A stretch of 64,000 nucleotides of DNA from Kerstersia gyiorum (GCF_004216755.1 NZ_SGWZ01000002.1:737771-801770); one strand, 5' to 3'. Positions 17,326 to 26,216 are shown, numbered from the stretch's first letter. Made by a program: numbers and translations. Notes: generated by a model not told the origin, from the sequence alone.

Positions 17326-18090
17326 ATGACCAACCGCATCATCACGCCATCGCGCCGCCAGACTGCCAGCCCGTCATCGCACTCCCGCCGGCAGCATCTG
17401 CTTACTGGCCAGCAGCGTTTCATGCCGGGCCGCCGCGCCTGCCTGGCGAGCGTGTTGAGCCTGTGCTGTGCCGCCGCCTGGGCCAGCAAGGAAACTCGCG
17501 TGCCAGTGCCCAGGGATTGGTGGGTAAATCTGGACAATGACCGGGCAGCCTCCATCGCCAGCGCATTGCGGGCAGGGGCGGACCCCAACTTGCGCAATGA
17601 AGAAGGCATGCCGTCCGTCATGTACGCGGTACGGAAAAGCGCCTGGAATGCATTCGACGTGTTGGCTGCAGCCCCTGGGCTCAACCTGGAAGCCCGCAAC
17701 CGCTGGGACGAGAATGTGCTGATGTATGCCGCGCTCATGGGGCAGACTGGCAGGGTAGAGCAGTTGCTGCGGCGCGGTGCCGAGATCAACAAGCTAGGCT
17801 GGACGGCGCTGCACTACGCTGCTGCCGGCGGCCACGAAGATACGGTGGACTTGCTGCTGGCCAACGGCGCCATGGTCAATGCGCCGGCGCCGGATGGCAC
17901 CAGCCCGCTCATGATGGCGGCACAGGCCAATAGCCGGCCGGCTGTCGAACGCCTGCTGCAGGCCGGTGCTCATCTGGCGCAACAAACCACCGATGGCCGC
18001 AATGCCGTGGATTTTGCCGAATCCAAGGGGCATACCCGGATGGCAGAGGAGCTGCGTACCCTGATGGCTCGCCGGCCTGCCAACCGCTGA
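17326..18090 (+). CDS. Exported ankyrin-repeat protein
   Basis: A 254-residue protein. The ATG at 17326 has a GGGAG site 6 bp upstream. The first ~32 residues are rich in Arg, Ser and Gln, followed by a Tat-like signal (MPGRRACLASVLSLCCAAAWAS, twin Arg then a hydrophobic stretch and an A-W-A cleavage motif near 55), so the mature protein is probably periplasmic. Four or five ankyrin units follow (for example WTALHYAAAGGHEDTVDLLL, ANGAMVNAPAPDGTSPLMMAA, DGRNAVDFAESKGHTRMAEE). It probably mediates protein-protein contact; the partner is unknown. Confidence 0.85.
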   Translation: MTNRIITPSRRQTASPSSHSRRQHLLTGQQRFMPGRRACLASVLSLCCAAAWASKETRVPVPRDWWVNLDNDRAASIASALRAGADPNLRNEEGMPSVMYAVRKSAWNAFDVLAAAPGLNLEARNRWDENVLMYAALMGQTGRVEQLLRRGAEINKLGWTALHYAAAGGHEDTVDLLLANGAMVNAPAPDGTSPLMMAAQANSRPAVERLLQAGAHLAQQTTDGRNAVDFAESKGHTRMAEELRTLMARRPANR

Positions 18091-18222
18091 TTGAAGGGTC
18101 TGGGGCTGCGGCCACGGGCCGCCAGATTCGGGGCAGGCCGGTACATGGCAGCGTGGCGACCTGACGCCATACACCTGCCTTGAGTGCAGGCCCTTCATTT
18201 CATTAAGCATTATCTATATTTA

Positions 18223-18238
18223 GACCGGTTGGCCGGTC
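18223..18238. promoter_or_regulatory. GC-rich dyad in an A/T-rich stretch upstream of gdhA
   Basis: GACCGG (18223-18228) and CCGGTC (18233-18238) form a perfect inverted repeat with a 4-bp spacer inside otherwise A/T-rich DNA, 135 bp before the glutamate dehydrogenase start. It is a candidate operator; the cognate regulator is unknown. Confidence 0.4.
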
Positions 18239-18372
18239 ATATTATTTATGCTGCACCTGCTGTTGCAGGCGCGCCAAAAAACAATTAGGGACAATCATTT
18301 TTTGCATTGCATTCTCGAATAGAATTTGGGGCGCAACTTTGTAAATCACCGGACAATACGGAGACACCCGGA

Positions 18373-19665
18373 ATGATTGCGCAGCACCCCACGCATAACC
18401 TGCCGTCTTATCTCGATACCAATCACCTCGGTCCCTGGGGCATTTACCTGCAACAGATAGACCGCGTGGCGCCTTATCTGGGCGACCTCGCACGATGGCT
18501 GGAAACCCTGAAGCGTCCCAAGCGCATTCTGGTTGTAGACGTACCCATTGAACTGGACAACGGCAAAATCGCCCACTTCGAAGGCTATCGCGTCCAGCAC
18601 AACACCTCCCGTGGCCCCGGCAAGGGCGGGGTGCGTTATCACCAGGACGTGACCTTGTCTGAAGTCATGGCGCTTTCCGCCTGGATGTCGGTCAAGAACG
18701 CGGCGATCAACCTGCCTTATGGCGGCGCCAAGGGCGGCATCCGTGTCGATCCCAGGCAACTCAGCATGGGCGAACTGGAACGACTGACACGTCGCTATAC
18801 CAGCGAAATCGGCATCATCATCGGGCCGAACAAGGACATCCCCGCGCCTGACGTCAATACCAATGCCCAGGTCATGGCCTGGATGATGGACACGTATTCG
18901 ATGAACGAGGGCGCTACCGCCACTGGCGTGGTGACCGGCAAGCCGATTACGCTGGGTGGCAGCCTGGGCCGCAACGAAGCTACCGGCCGCGGCGTGTTCG
19001 TGGTTGCCTGCGAAGCAGCCCGGGATCTCGGCGTGCCGCTGGAAGGCGCGCGCGTTCTGGTGCAGGGCTTTGGCAACGTGGGTGGCATCGCGGCCAAGCT
19101 GTTCCAGGAAGCCGGTGCCAAGGTCATCGCCGTGCAGGACCATACCGGCAGCGTACGCAATGACAAAGGCCTGGATGTACCGGCCTTGCGCCAGCATGTG
19201 CAAACCCATGGTGGCGTGGCGGGCTTCCCCGGCGGTGAAGACCTTGCCAATGACGATTTCTGGACACTGGAAGCCGAATTCCTGGTGCCGGCCGCGCTGG
19301 AAGGGCAACTGACCGAGGAAAACGCGCCGGGCGTGCGCGCCCGCATCGTGGTGGAAGGCGCCAATGGCCCGACCACCCCGCAAGCGGACGACATTCTGCG
19401 CGACAAGGGCATTCAGGTTGTACCAGACGTCCTGGCCAATGCCGGTGGCGTGGCCGTCAGCTACTTCGAATGGGTACAGGACTTTTCCAGCTTCTTCTGG
19501 ACGGAAGACGAAATCAACCAGCGGCTCGAGCGCATCATGCGCGCCGCCTATTCGTCTATTTCGGGTGTGGCACAGGAACATGGCGTATCCCTGCGAACGG
19601 CTGCGTTCATCGTTGCGTGCTCACGCATTCTTGAAGCACGCCAGCTGCGCGGCCTGTATCCCTAA
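18373..19665 (+). CDS. gdhA: Glutamate dehydrogenase (Glu/Leu/Phe/Val family)
   Basis: Catalyses reversible oxidative deamination of glutamate to 2-oxoglutarate. The 430-residue length fits the hexameric GdhA/RocG class. Seen are SRGPGKGGVRYH and LPYGGAKGGIRVDP with substrate/catalytic lysines, DIPAPDVNTNAQVMAWMMD with the catalytic Asp, and the nucleotide-binding motif VLVQGFGNVGG in the C-terminal Rossmann domain. The start at 18373 (MIAQHPTH) has a GGA stretch ahead; the in-frame ATG at 18307 would add an unconserved leader. It stands alone between unrelated genes. Confidence 0.93.
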   Translation: MIAQHPTHNLPSYLDTNHLGPWGIYLQQIDRVAPYLGDLARWLETLKRPKRILVVDVPIELDNGKIAHFEGYRVQHNTSRGPGKGGVRYHQDVTLSEVMALSAWMSVKNAAINLPYGGAKGGIRVDPRQLSMGELERLTRRYTSEIGIIIGPNKDIPAPDVNTNAQVMAWMMDTYSMNEGATATGVVTGKPITLGGSLGRNEATGRGVFVVACEAARDLGVPLEGARVLVQGFGNVGGIAAKLFQEAGAKVIAVQDHTGSVRNDKGLDVPALRQHVQTHGGVAGFPGGEDLANDDFWTLEAEFLVPAALEGQLTEENAPGVRARIVVEGANGPTTPQADDILRDKGIQVVPDVLANAGGVAVSYFEWVQDFSSFFWTEDEINQRLERIMRAAYSSISGVAQEHGVSLRTAAFIVACSRILEARQLRGLYP

Positions 19666-19816
19666 GCCTGCCTAGAGCCGGGCACCGGGGCCGGCCTCAC
19701 GGCCGCCCCGGGCCAGCAAGCTGCCCCAGCTTGATGCTGCGCCACCGGTAGCACAGGCAGTTCAGTGCTGCTGAAACTGCGATGAAGCAAATTGCGGTGG
19801 ACGCGTTGTTGCGTAC

Positions 19817-20650
19817 TCAGGCCGTGCCGTCAAGAAAAGCACGTACGATGTCATTGAAACGGCGCGGATGCGCCAGATTGACAGCGTGGGAAGCACCGTC
19901 AACCTGCACCACCCGGGCATTCGGCAGGTGTGCTGCCAACGCAGCCACCGTCTGGTGGAAACGCTCCGGACTGCGCTGCCCCTGTATCAGCAGGATGGGC
20001 AAGCTCAGCGCTGCCAGATCGGCGGACTGATAATGCGGCAATAAATCCGTCGTTAGCTGACTGGGCAGCGTATGAGCGTTATCCAGCGCCATCCTGCGAA
20101 AACTGGCTGGACTGTAGCGCCAGCTTCCTGCGCGGCTGACGCTATCGACGAATTCTGCCACTGCGGCCTCGGTAATGCCGGCGCGCAATTGCCCGGCAAG
20201 CTCGTCTCGAAAGGCCTTGTCCAGGCGCAGCGCCTCGCTATCTTCGCCTTCCAGGCGTCCTGCGGGCTCTACCAGCACCAGCTTCCCCAGCTTTTCGGGC
20301 ATCCTCAGCGCCAGATGGGCCGCCAGCAAGCCGCCACGGGAATGGGCGACGACATCTACCTTGCCGGGCAGGGCACCTACCAGCTGCATCAGGTCTTCCA
20401 CATCCTGCTCCCAGGACAGGGCAGGCAGGACTTTGTCCGGAAAATAAGCGCGCAAGCTGGGTGCGATGGCATCCCGGCCATGTTGGGCAAATTCCGTGAC
20501 CTGGGCCCGCCAATAGCGCGCATCACACAGGGAACCATGGATAAACAGCAGCGGCGCGCCGTGCCCGGCGCGCAAGCCTGCCCAGGACAGCGTGTCGGGC
20601 AGATTGAAATGGGTGAAATCGGCAGACATGGGAAATGAAGCAAAGGCCAT
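19817..20650 (-). CDS. Alpha/beta hydrolase
   Basis: A 277-residue hydrolase fold protein. It shows the oxyanion segment LLFIHGSLCDARYW, the nucleophile elbow VVAHSRGG (Ser about 107), a probable acid in ILLIQGQRSPE and the catalytic His in VDGASHAVNLAHP near the end. An alternative start lies at 20629 (MSADFTHF). Sequence does not reveal the substrate; such proteins include esterases and C-C hydrolases. It has no operon partner. Confidence 0.85.
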   Translation of the reverse strand: MAFASFPMSADFTHFNLPDTLSWAGLRAGHGAPLLFIHGSLCDARYWRAQVTEFAQHGRDAIAPSLRAYFPDKVLPALSWEQDVEDLMQLVGALPGKVDVVAHSRGGLLAAHLALRMPEKLGKLVLVEPAGRLEGEDSEALRLDKAFRDELAGQLRAGITEAAVAEFVDSVSRAGSWRYSPASFRRMALDNAHTLPSQLTTDLLPHYQSADLAALSLPILLIQGQRSPERFHQTVAALAAHLPNARVVQVDGASHAVNLAHPRRFNDIVRAFLDGTA

Positions 20651-20889
20651 CAGGGCCTGGAATCCGCCAGTTTAACCGTCCTGCGGCCACAACGTCGGGT
20701 GCTGCACGCGACCATTCCGGTCATCAGGCAACACCGGCCCATATTCACGCCTGGCCGGGACGCATGCCCAGTAATGCAGCCTGGGCGATCATTGAACTTC
20801 ACACGCTGAGCTCATGCCGCGACGGCAGCCGGACAGTTGCGTCTCAACCTTGCGTCGCAGACGGCGCCCAGGCGGTGCATGAGAATCGA

Positions 20890-20914
20890 CCCTGTGCGGT
20901 ATTTCAGCACAGGG
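20890..20914 (-). terminator. Hairpin after the RsiV-like gene
   Basis: CCCTGTGC (20890-20897) and GCACAGGG (20907-20914) form a perfect stem 12 bp beyond the stop codon. The T-run is poor, so termination is only likely, not certain. Confidence 0.4.
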
Positions 20915-20926
20915 CCGATGCGGGGC

Positions 20927-21766
20927 CTACTTCGCTGCGCGTGCTGCTGGCGTGGGCAGGTACTCGGGGCGCAGGATACCGTCCAGCGCCGAATAAGGTA
21001 GATTGAATACCGGTATGCCGTCAGAACGCGGCGCGATTGAATAGAGCGGATAAAGGATGCGTACACCATCCGTATCCAGCGCAAAAATACTGCTGGGCTG
21101 GTAGGGCCAGGTCTTTACGTATTCAGCGTATTCGGTTTCGCTCAAATTCTTGGCCGCCATCCAATTGTCGAAAGCCGTGCGCAACAGGGTGTCGAAGCGC
21201 GGCTTGGCGCCAGGCTCGAGCACGTCATCCAGCGTCAAGGCCCGCTGCTGCGGGATAGACCAATTCAGGTATTCGGTCTGGTACATGCCATTGGCACCGC
21301 CGGAATACTCTTCAGTTTCCAGCTCCAGGACCAGCAGCGCAGGCGTTTCGCGGTAGGGCTTGGCGCTCAGCGTCAGCATGTCGCGCGGCGTGGCGCTTTG
21401 CAGGAATGCAGCACGCAAGGCCTTGATCGACGGGAATGGGTTCTGGCCACCGTCCAGCATGCCCAACAGCTGGCTTTCTATGCTGCGGTTAAGGGCCGGC
21501 TGCGTGGCGTAGCGCGCAATGTTCACGCTGATATTGCCGCACAGCTCTTCCGAGCTCTTCAGGGTGCGGTCGCAGCTTTCAGGCAATTCCTTCCAGCTTT
21601 CCATGCTGTAAGGCAGCGCCGCGCTACTTTTCACCGGGGTCACGCCGATATCCGCAGGCGGGGTGCTGCCGCAGGCAGCAAGCAACAGTGCGGTCACGAA
21701 CGCAGGCGCCGCCAGCAGCGCGTGGCTTCGGGAGGAACGGTTCAGAGACGGGAAATTTTGTTTCAT
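20927..21766 (-). CDS. RsiV family (DUF3298) lipoprotein
   Basis: A 279-residue exported protein with a lipoprotein signal: basic start (MKQNFPSLNRSSRSHALL), hydrophobic core and lipobox LLLAAC with Cys near 32. The mature part resembles DUF3298/DUF4163 proteins such as RsiV, with LELETEEYSGGANGMYQTEYLNW and an RALTLDDVLEPGAKPRFDTLLRTAF block. These domains occur in lysozyme-sensing anti-sigma factors and in uncharacterised envelope lipoproteins. No sigma factor gene is adjacent, so an anti-sigma role is not supported here. Confidence 0.8.
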   Translation of the reverse strand: MKQNFPSLNRSSRSHALLAAPAFVTALLLAACGSTPPADIGVTPVKSSAALPYSMESWKELPESCDRTLKSSEELCGNISVNIARYATQPALNRSIESQLLGMLDGGQNPFPSIKALRAAFLQSATPRDMLTLSAKPYRETPALLVLELETEEYSGGANGMYQTEYLNWSIPQQRALTLDDVLEPGAKPRFDTLLRTAFDNWMAAKNLSETEYAEYVKTWPYQPSSIFALDTDGVRILYPLYSIAPRSDGIPVFNLPYSALDGILRPEYLPTPAARAAK

Positions 21767-21838
21767 TGTTGCAGGCCTTCCAGGGAAAAAAATGAGTCAC
21801 GCGCAAGCGGGGCAGTACAGACTGCCCAAGCAGACAGA

Positions 21839-22477
21839 TCAGGCCGCGTTGCGCACCTTTTCACCGATTTCATACGCACGGCGCACGGCAGGACGGGCGG
21901 CAATACGCGCCATCCAGTCCTTGATGCGGGGGAAATCGTCGATATTCTGCTGCTGGCGTTCGTAAGGCACGATCCAGGGGTAGATCGCCATATCGGCAAT
22001 AGAGTATTCGCCGGCGACAAACGGCCGATCAGCCAGGCGTTTTTCCAGCACACCATACAGGCGCGTGGTTTCCTTGACGTAGCGCTCAATGGCATATGGC
22101 ACTTTCTCTGGCGCGAACACCGAAAAATGATGGTTCTGGCCTGCCATCGGGCCAAGCCCGCCCATCTGCCAGAACAGCCATTGCAAGGCATCCATGCGCT
22201 CACGCAAATCAGGAGACAGGAATTTCCCGGTTTTCTCGGCCAGGTAGACCAGGATGGCGCCCGACTCGAACACAGGAATCGCGGCTTTCCCATCGGCCGG
22301 ATCGTGGTCGATAATGGCGGGAATGCGATTATTCGGCGAAACGGCCAGGAAATGCGGCTGGAACTGTTCGTTCTTCGAAATATTGATGGGCTGCAGGCGG
22401 TATTCCAGGCCTGCTTCTTCCAGGAAAATGGCAATTTTCTGGCCATTCGGAGTCGGCCAATAGAACAGTTCAATCAT
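21839..22477 (-). CDS. Glutathione S-transferase-like disulfide oxidoreductase (YfcG/YghU type)
   Basis: A 212-residue GST-fold protein. The N-terminal thioredoxin-like domain begins MIELFYWPTPNGQKIAIFLEE and has NNRIPAIIDHD with the cis-Pro, then FESGAILVYLAEKTGKFL; the C-terminal helical domain carries ADMAIYPW with the conserved Asp. The TPNG start motif fits the Nu-class enzymes YfcG/YghU, which have glutathione-dependent disulfide reductase activity. It stands alone. Confidence 0.9.
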   Translation of the reverse strand: MIELFYWPTPNGQKIAIFLEEAGLEYRLQPINISKNEQFQPHFLAVSPNNRIPAIIDHDPADGKAAIPVFESGAILVYLAEKTGKFLSPDLRERMDALQWLFWQMGGLGPMAGQNHHFSVFAPEKVPYAIERYVKETTRLYGVLEKRLADRPFVAGEYSIADMAIYPWIVPYERQQQNIDDFPRIKDWMARIAARPAVRRAYEIGEKVRNAA

Positions 22478-22637
22478 CGTTCATCCAGGATAAAAGTCGG
22501 CAGTACACCGGTCTCATGACCGGTTTCGCCCAGGGCGAGACTGCTCGACAGTATCGTATAGACAGGCATTCAAGTCCATGCGTTCAAATCTCTGAATTTT
22601 CAGCAAATGTGAACGCATGGCTATGGGAGGAAAACAG

Positions 22638-22964
22638 ATGCAGAACGATTTGCTCACCCGTCTCGAAGCCATGCGCAAGGGCGGCCAGGACAACCTTTTG
22701 CTGCGTTTCAGCCTGGGCAAGGCCTATGCGGAGCAGGAACGCAACCAGGAAGCCGCGACGGAGCTGGAAGCCGCACTGGTACATGACCCGGATTACGGCG
22801 CTGCGTGGAAATGGTTGGGCCGCGCCCGGCTGGCGCTGGGCGATACCAGCGGCGCGCGCATGGCCTGGGAAGAGGGCGTCATACGGGCCGAAGCCCGCGG
22901 CGACAAGCAGCTGGTGAAGGAAATGCAGGTATTTATCAAACGCCTGGACAAAGCAGGAGCATGA
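22638..22964 (+). CDS. Small tetratricopeptide-repeat protein
   Basis: A 108-residue soluble protein of about two TPR units (LLRFSLGKAYAEQERNQEAATELEAALVHDPDY, then GAAWKWLGRARLALGDTSGARMAWEEGV). The ATG at 22638 has GGGAGG 7 bp upstream. Its TGA overlaps the ATG of arsC (ATGA), indicating translational coupling. TPR folds bind proteins; the partner is unknown, with ArsC an obvious candidate from the coupling. Confidence 0.88.
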   Translation: MQNDLLTRLEAMRKGGQDNLLLRFSLGKAYAEQERNQEAATELEAALVHDPDYGAAWKWLGRARLALGDTSGARMAWEEGVIRAEARGDKQLVKEMQVFIKRLDKAGA

Positions 22965-23326
22965 AAACCATGGCAACAGCGACGATTTATCACAACCCGC
23001 GTTGCGGCACGTCCCGTACCGTATTGCAGCGTTTACAGGACGCCGGCCTTGAGGTGGAAATCATCGAGTATCTCAAAACACCGCCGGCGCGGGATCGACT
23101 GGAAGCACTGATTCATGCGGCCGGACTGAGCGTGCGCGAAGCCATACGCAGCAAGGAAGCGCTGTTTACGGAACTGAAACTCGATGATGCCACGCTCGAG
23201 GAATCGGCCTTGCTCGACGCCATGGCCGCACATCCCATCCTGATCAACCGGCCCATCGTGGTGACCGAACGCGGCACGCGCCTATGCCGTCCTGCCGATG
23301 TCGTGGAAGAAATCCTGCCGGCCTGA
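22961..23326 (+). CDS. arsC: Glutaredoxin-type arsenate reductase ArsC
   Basis: A 121-residue ArsC of the R773/Spx-like fold. The catalytic Cys lies in IYHNPRCGTSRTVLQ (about residue 14), and the triad arginines are plausible in VREAIRSKEALF, ILINRPIVVTERGTRLCRP (the RPIV..ERG..LCRP block is diagnostic). It would reduce arsenate with glutathione/glutaredoxin. The start overlaps the TPR stop, with CAGGAG just upstream. No other ars gene is near, so a role beyond arsenic resistance is possible. Confidence 0.92.
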   Translation: MKTMATATIYHNPRCGTSRTVLQRLQDAGLEVEIIEYLKTPPARDRLEALIHAAGLSVREAIRSKEALFTELKLDDATLEESALLDAMAAHPILINRPIVVTERGTRLCRPADVVEEILPA

Positions 23327-23340
23327 TCGTTTGGCAAAAA

Positions 23341-23377
23341 CAGCGTTCATGCAGGCCAATGCCCTGCATGAACGCTG
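23341..23377 (-). terminator. Terminator of the doxX gene
   Basis: Perfect 15-bp arms CAGCGTTCATGCAGG (23341-23355) and its complement (23363-23377) with a 7-nt loop. On the minus strand the stem is followed by T5. It may also weaken read-through from arsC. Confidence 0.8.
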
Positions 23378-23451
23378 CGAAAATACCTCATTAACAAGAT
23401 GAGATATTTAATACAACTATATGATTTTAATAAAAAATATTAATAATAATA

Positions 23452-23862
23452 TTAGTTATAGCGCCCGCCGGCCCCTGACAGGCTGAACCGTCCGGCCCCC
23501 AGGAAGAAAATGGCCAGGGCCCCGAACAGGAACATGCCGGGCAATTCCGGAGCCCAGCCGCCGCTACGCGTCAGATGCGTCAGCTCGCCGCCGTGAGCCA
23601 GGAAAAAGGCAAACAGCATGTTGACGATCACCAGTAGGGCGCCGACCCGGGTATAAGTGCCCATGACGATCAGAATAGGGCCCAGGACTTCGCCCAGATA
23701 GGCGCCATAGGCCAGCCAGCCCGGTAATCCTTTGGCCACCAGCATGGATTCGGGGCCGCCAACGCCGTTGACGACTTTCAGCAGGCCGTGCAGCAGCACG
23801 AGAATTCCCACGGCAAGCCTGAGTACCAGTTTTCCCAAGTCATCGGATTTCAGCATGTTCAT
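23452..23862 (-). CDS. DoxX family membrane protein
   Basis: A 136-residue protein with four hydrophobic segments (LRLAVGILVLLHGLLKVVNG, GWLAYGAYLGEVLGPILIVMG, VGALLVIVNMLFAFFLAHGG, LPGMFLFGALAIFFLGAGRF). This is the DoxX/DoxD-like fold, related in some bacteria to thiol or thiosulfate:quinone chemistry. The ATG at 23862 is preferred to a TTG ten codons earlier. Downstream DNA to the terminator is extremely A/T-rich. Confidence 0.85.
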   Translation of the reverse strand: MNMLKSDDLGKLVLRLAVGILVLLHGLLKVVNGVGGPESMLVAKGLPGWLAYGAYLGEVLGPILIVMGTYTRVGALLVIVNMLFAFFLAHGGELTHLTRSGGWAPELPGMFLFGALAIFFLGAGRFSLSGAGGRYN

Positions 23863-24473
23863 CGTTCTTGATTGATTGGTTTTGGAAGGCAACCATGATC
23901 ATAGAGGATAGGCCACGGCGGAGACAGTGCCGGTTTTTGAATATTTGCAGACGGTCCTGGCAAGACCACTGAACCAGCAAGCTGGCAGGCGATGAAGCAG
24001 ATCAGGTTCGACACGCCGTGGATTCAAACAGCTCCAAACCCAGGTCCAAAATGCGCTGCCGCAGGCCGCGAAAGTCGATGTGAAAACCACGAATGCGCGG
24101 CGTAGGATACGGTACGCAGGTTTGCGAATCAATGCATCAGTCATCAGCACTTGGGACGACAACGCAGAGGCATGAAAATGCTGTGCGTGTGCCAAACAAA
24201 CACAGGATTCTGGCCTGGCTTCTCCCATGTCCATTCGACGCATAATGTATATTATGTAAAGTATTGGATGGGGATACTTCATGGCAAGCATCCCCGCTAC
24301 CTCGGCAGTCCGTCCTTTCATCCAAGCCTCCATCCAGCGCTCAACTCCCGGAAACATTCCCGGATGTCTATCCGTCGACACCAGATCAACTATTTTCTGT
24401 GTCGCGGGTTCTTCTGTTGCTGTGAACAGGAACACGGTGCGCGGCGACATAATCTGCCGCTTGCCTGCGCTGC
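23863..24473. other. Region without a convincing gene between doxX and purF
   Basis: About 0.6 kb. A 199-codon open frame on the minus strand (23899-24498) starts inside the purF terminator, shows no recognisable domain and has irregular composition, so I do not call it. The stretch may be decayed coding DNA or an undetected RNA. Only the promoter of doxX is expected here. Confidence 0.5.
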
Positions 24474-24516
24474 CAAAATAAAAACAGCTTTCCACCATGC
24501 CGGCAGAAAGCTGTTT
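24474..24516 (-). terminator. Terminator of the folC-purF operon
   Basis: On the minus strand AAACAGCTTTC (complement of 24506-24516) pairs with GAAAGCTGTTT (complement of 24482-24492) and is followed by TTATTTT. A second small hairpin (CGCCCAG/CTGGGCG, 24524-24544) sits between it and the purF stop. Confidence 0.88.
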
Positions 24517-24557
24517 CGGAAAACGCCCAGAGCCTCGCTGGGCGACTTCAGGAAAAA

Positions 24558-26072
24558 TCAGTCGTTGCTGTTTTCGTCGTCATTGCTGCCCGATGTCAAT
24601 CCGACCCCTTCCGGAGCCGCCTCGCGTCCGGAGGCCAGACGCTGCAGATAGGCTTCGTCGATATCACCGGTAATGTAGCGGCCGCTGAAGCAAGAGTCTT
24701 CAAAAACCTGCAAGGCGGGATTGATGCTGGAGATCGAGGTGTGCAAGGCATCCAGGTCCTGGTACACCAGCGCATCGACGCCGATACGGCGGGCAATCTC
24801 GTCTTCGTTGCGGCCGTAGGCAATCAATTCTGTCTGCGTCGGCATGTCGATGCCATAGACGTTGGGGAACCTGACGGGCGGCGCAGCGGAAGCCATATAT
24901 ACCTTGTTGGCTCCTGCCGCCCGCGCCATCTCCACGATTTCGTGGCTGGTGGTACCGCGCACGATGGAATCATCCACCAGCAGCACGTTCTTGCCACGGA
25001 ATTCCATGTCAATGGCATTGAGCTTCTGGCGCACGGATTTCTTGCGCACCGCTTGTCCAGGCATGATGAAGGTACGGCCCACGTAGCGGTTCTTGATCAG
25101 GCCTTCGCGATAGCTCAGGCTCAGGCGTGCTGCCAGCTGCATGGCTGCAGGGCGCGAGGAATCCGGCACCGGCATGACCACGTCGATATCGCCCAGGCGC
25201 AGTTGACGCGCCACTTTTTCGGCCAGGTGCTCACCCATGCGCAGGCGTGCATCGTAGACCGACACGCCGTCCATCAGGGAATCCGGGCGTGCAAAATAGA
25301 CATACTCGAATACGCATGGCGCATGCACGGCATCACCATCAAAGCCCTGTTGCGACACATTGCCGTCAAGATCAATGAAGATTGCTTCACCTGGCTGCAC
25401 ATCGCGTACGAACGTGAAACCACAGCCAACCAGGGCCACGGATTCCGATGCCACCATCCACTCATCGCCCTTCCCTTCGTTGCGACGGCCCAGGCACAGC
25501 GGACGAATACCGTTGGGATCGCGGAATGCCAGCAAGCCATAGCCGGAGATCTGGGCCACGACGGCATAGGCGCCCTTCACCCGATGGTGCATGGACTTGA
25601 CGGCTGCGAAGATCGCATCGGTATCCAGCGATACGCCCTGGGCAGCCTGTTGCAGCTCGTGCGCCAGCACATTGAGCAGCACTTCGGAATCGGAGTTGGT
25701 ATTGATGTGGCGACGGTCGATGCGGAACAGGGATTCACGCAGTTCGCGCCAGTTGGTCAGGTTGCCGTTGTGCGCAAACGCGATGCCGAACGGCGCATTC
25801 ACATAGAACGGTTGTGCTTCTTCCACGCTTTCGCTGGAACCTGCGGTCGGATAACGCACATGGCCCAGGCCGGCATTGCCGGGCAGCGAACGCATGTTGC
25901 GGGTTCGGAAAACATCACGTACCAGGCCGTGGGCCTTGTGCATATTGAAGCGGCCTTCGTGCACCGTGACGATGCCGGCGGCATCCTGTCCACGGTGCTG
26001 CAAAAGCAGCAGACTGTCATAGATCAATTGATTGACCGGACTGCGCCCGACAACCCCGACGATTCCACACAT
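24558..26072 (-). CDS. purF: Amidophosphoribosyltransferase
   Basis: First committed step of purine synthesis: PRPP and glutamine give phosphoribosylamine. The ATG at 26072 makes Cys2 of MCGIVGVVG the N-terminal nucleophile after Met removal, with no propeptide, as in E. coli. The 504-residue protein has an Ntn glutaminase domain (about 1-235; LLLLQHRGQDAAGIVT) and a phosphoribosyltransferase domain with the PRPP loop VLLVDDSIVRGTTS near 364-377. It is the last gene of folC-SPOR-cvpA-purF. Confidence 0.97.
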   Translation of the reverse strand: MCGIVGVVGRSPVNQLIYDSLLLLQHRGQDAAGIVTVHEGRFNMHKAHGLVRDVFRTRNMRSLPGNAGLGHVRYPTAGSSESVEEAQPFYVNAPFGIAFAHNGNLTNWRELRESLFRIDRRHINTNSDSEVLLNVLAHELQQAAQGVSLDTDAIFAAVKSMHHRVKGAYAVVAQISGYGLLAFRDPNGIRPLCLGRRNEGKGDEWMVASESVALVGCGFTFVRDVQPGEAIFIDLDGNVSQQGFDGDAVHAPCVFEYVYFARPDSLMDGVSVYDARLRMGEHLAEKVARQLRLGDIDVVMPVPDSSRPAAMQLAARLSLSYREGLIKNRYVGRTFIMPGQAVRKKSVRQKLNAIDMEFRGKNVLLVDDSIVRGTTSHEIVEMARAAGANKVYMASAAPPVRFPNVYGIDMPTQTELIAYGRNEDEIARRIGVDALVYQDLDALHTSISSINPALQVFEDSCFSGRYITGDIDEAYLQRLASGREAAPEGVGLTSGSNDDENSND

Positions 26073-26216
26073 GCTTGGTTCCTGTTGATATATCGTGAAA
26101 TTCCCGCCAGACAGCCGGGTCCTTCCCGTCACTACTTGCTGGAGCCTAAGGCTCCGGATTAATTCTTTCCGCCTCGCCTCGTGTCAGTCAACGAGGCTCG
26201 CGCTTCGGGCAGGCCA

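Noticed and set aside
19690..19720. GC-rich hairpin after gdhA as terminator
   Set aside because: A stem is possible (GGGGCCG/CGGCCGCCCC) but there is no T-run, and such stems are common by chance at this GC content.
20927..21766. Anti-sigma factor (RsiV proper)
   Set aside because: The protein is a lipoprotein with the DUF3298-like part only; there is no cytoplasmic sigma-binding domain and no ECF sigma gene beside it.
23899..24498. 199-codon minus-strand frame between doxX and purF
   Set aside because: It begins inside the purF terminator hairpin and has no domain, signal or conserved block. Kept only as a note on the region.
24741..26162. Long frame antisense to purF, and a similar one antisense to the kinase gene (40410-42467)
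   Set aside because: Both lie entirely over well-supported genes and lack ribosome-binding sites and domains.
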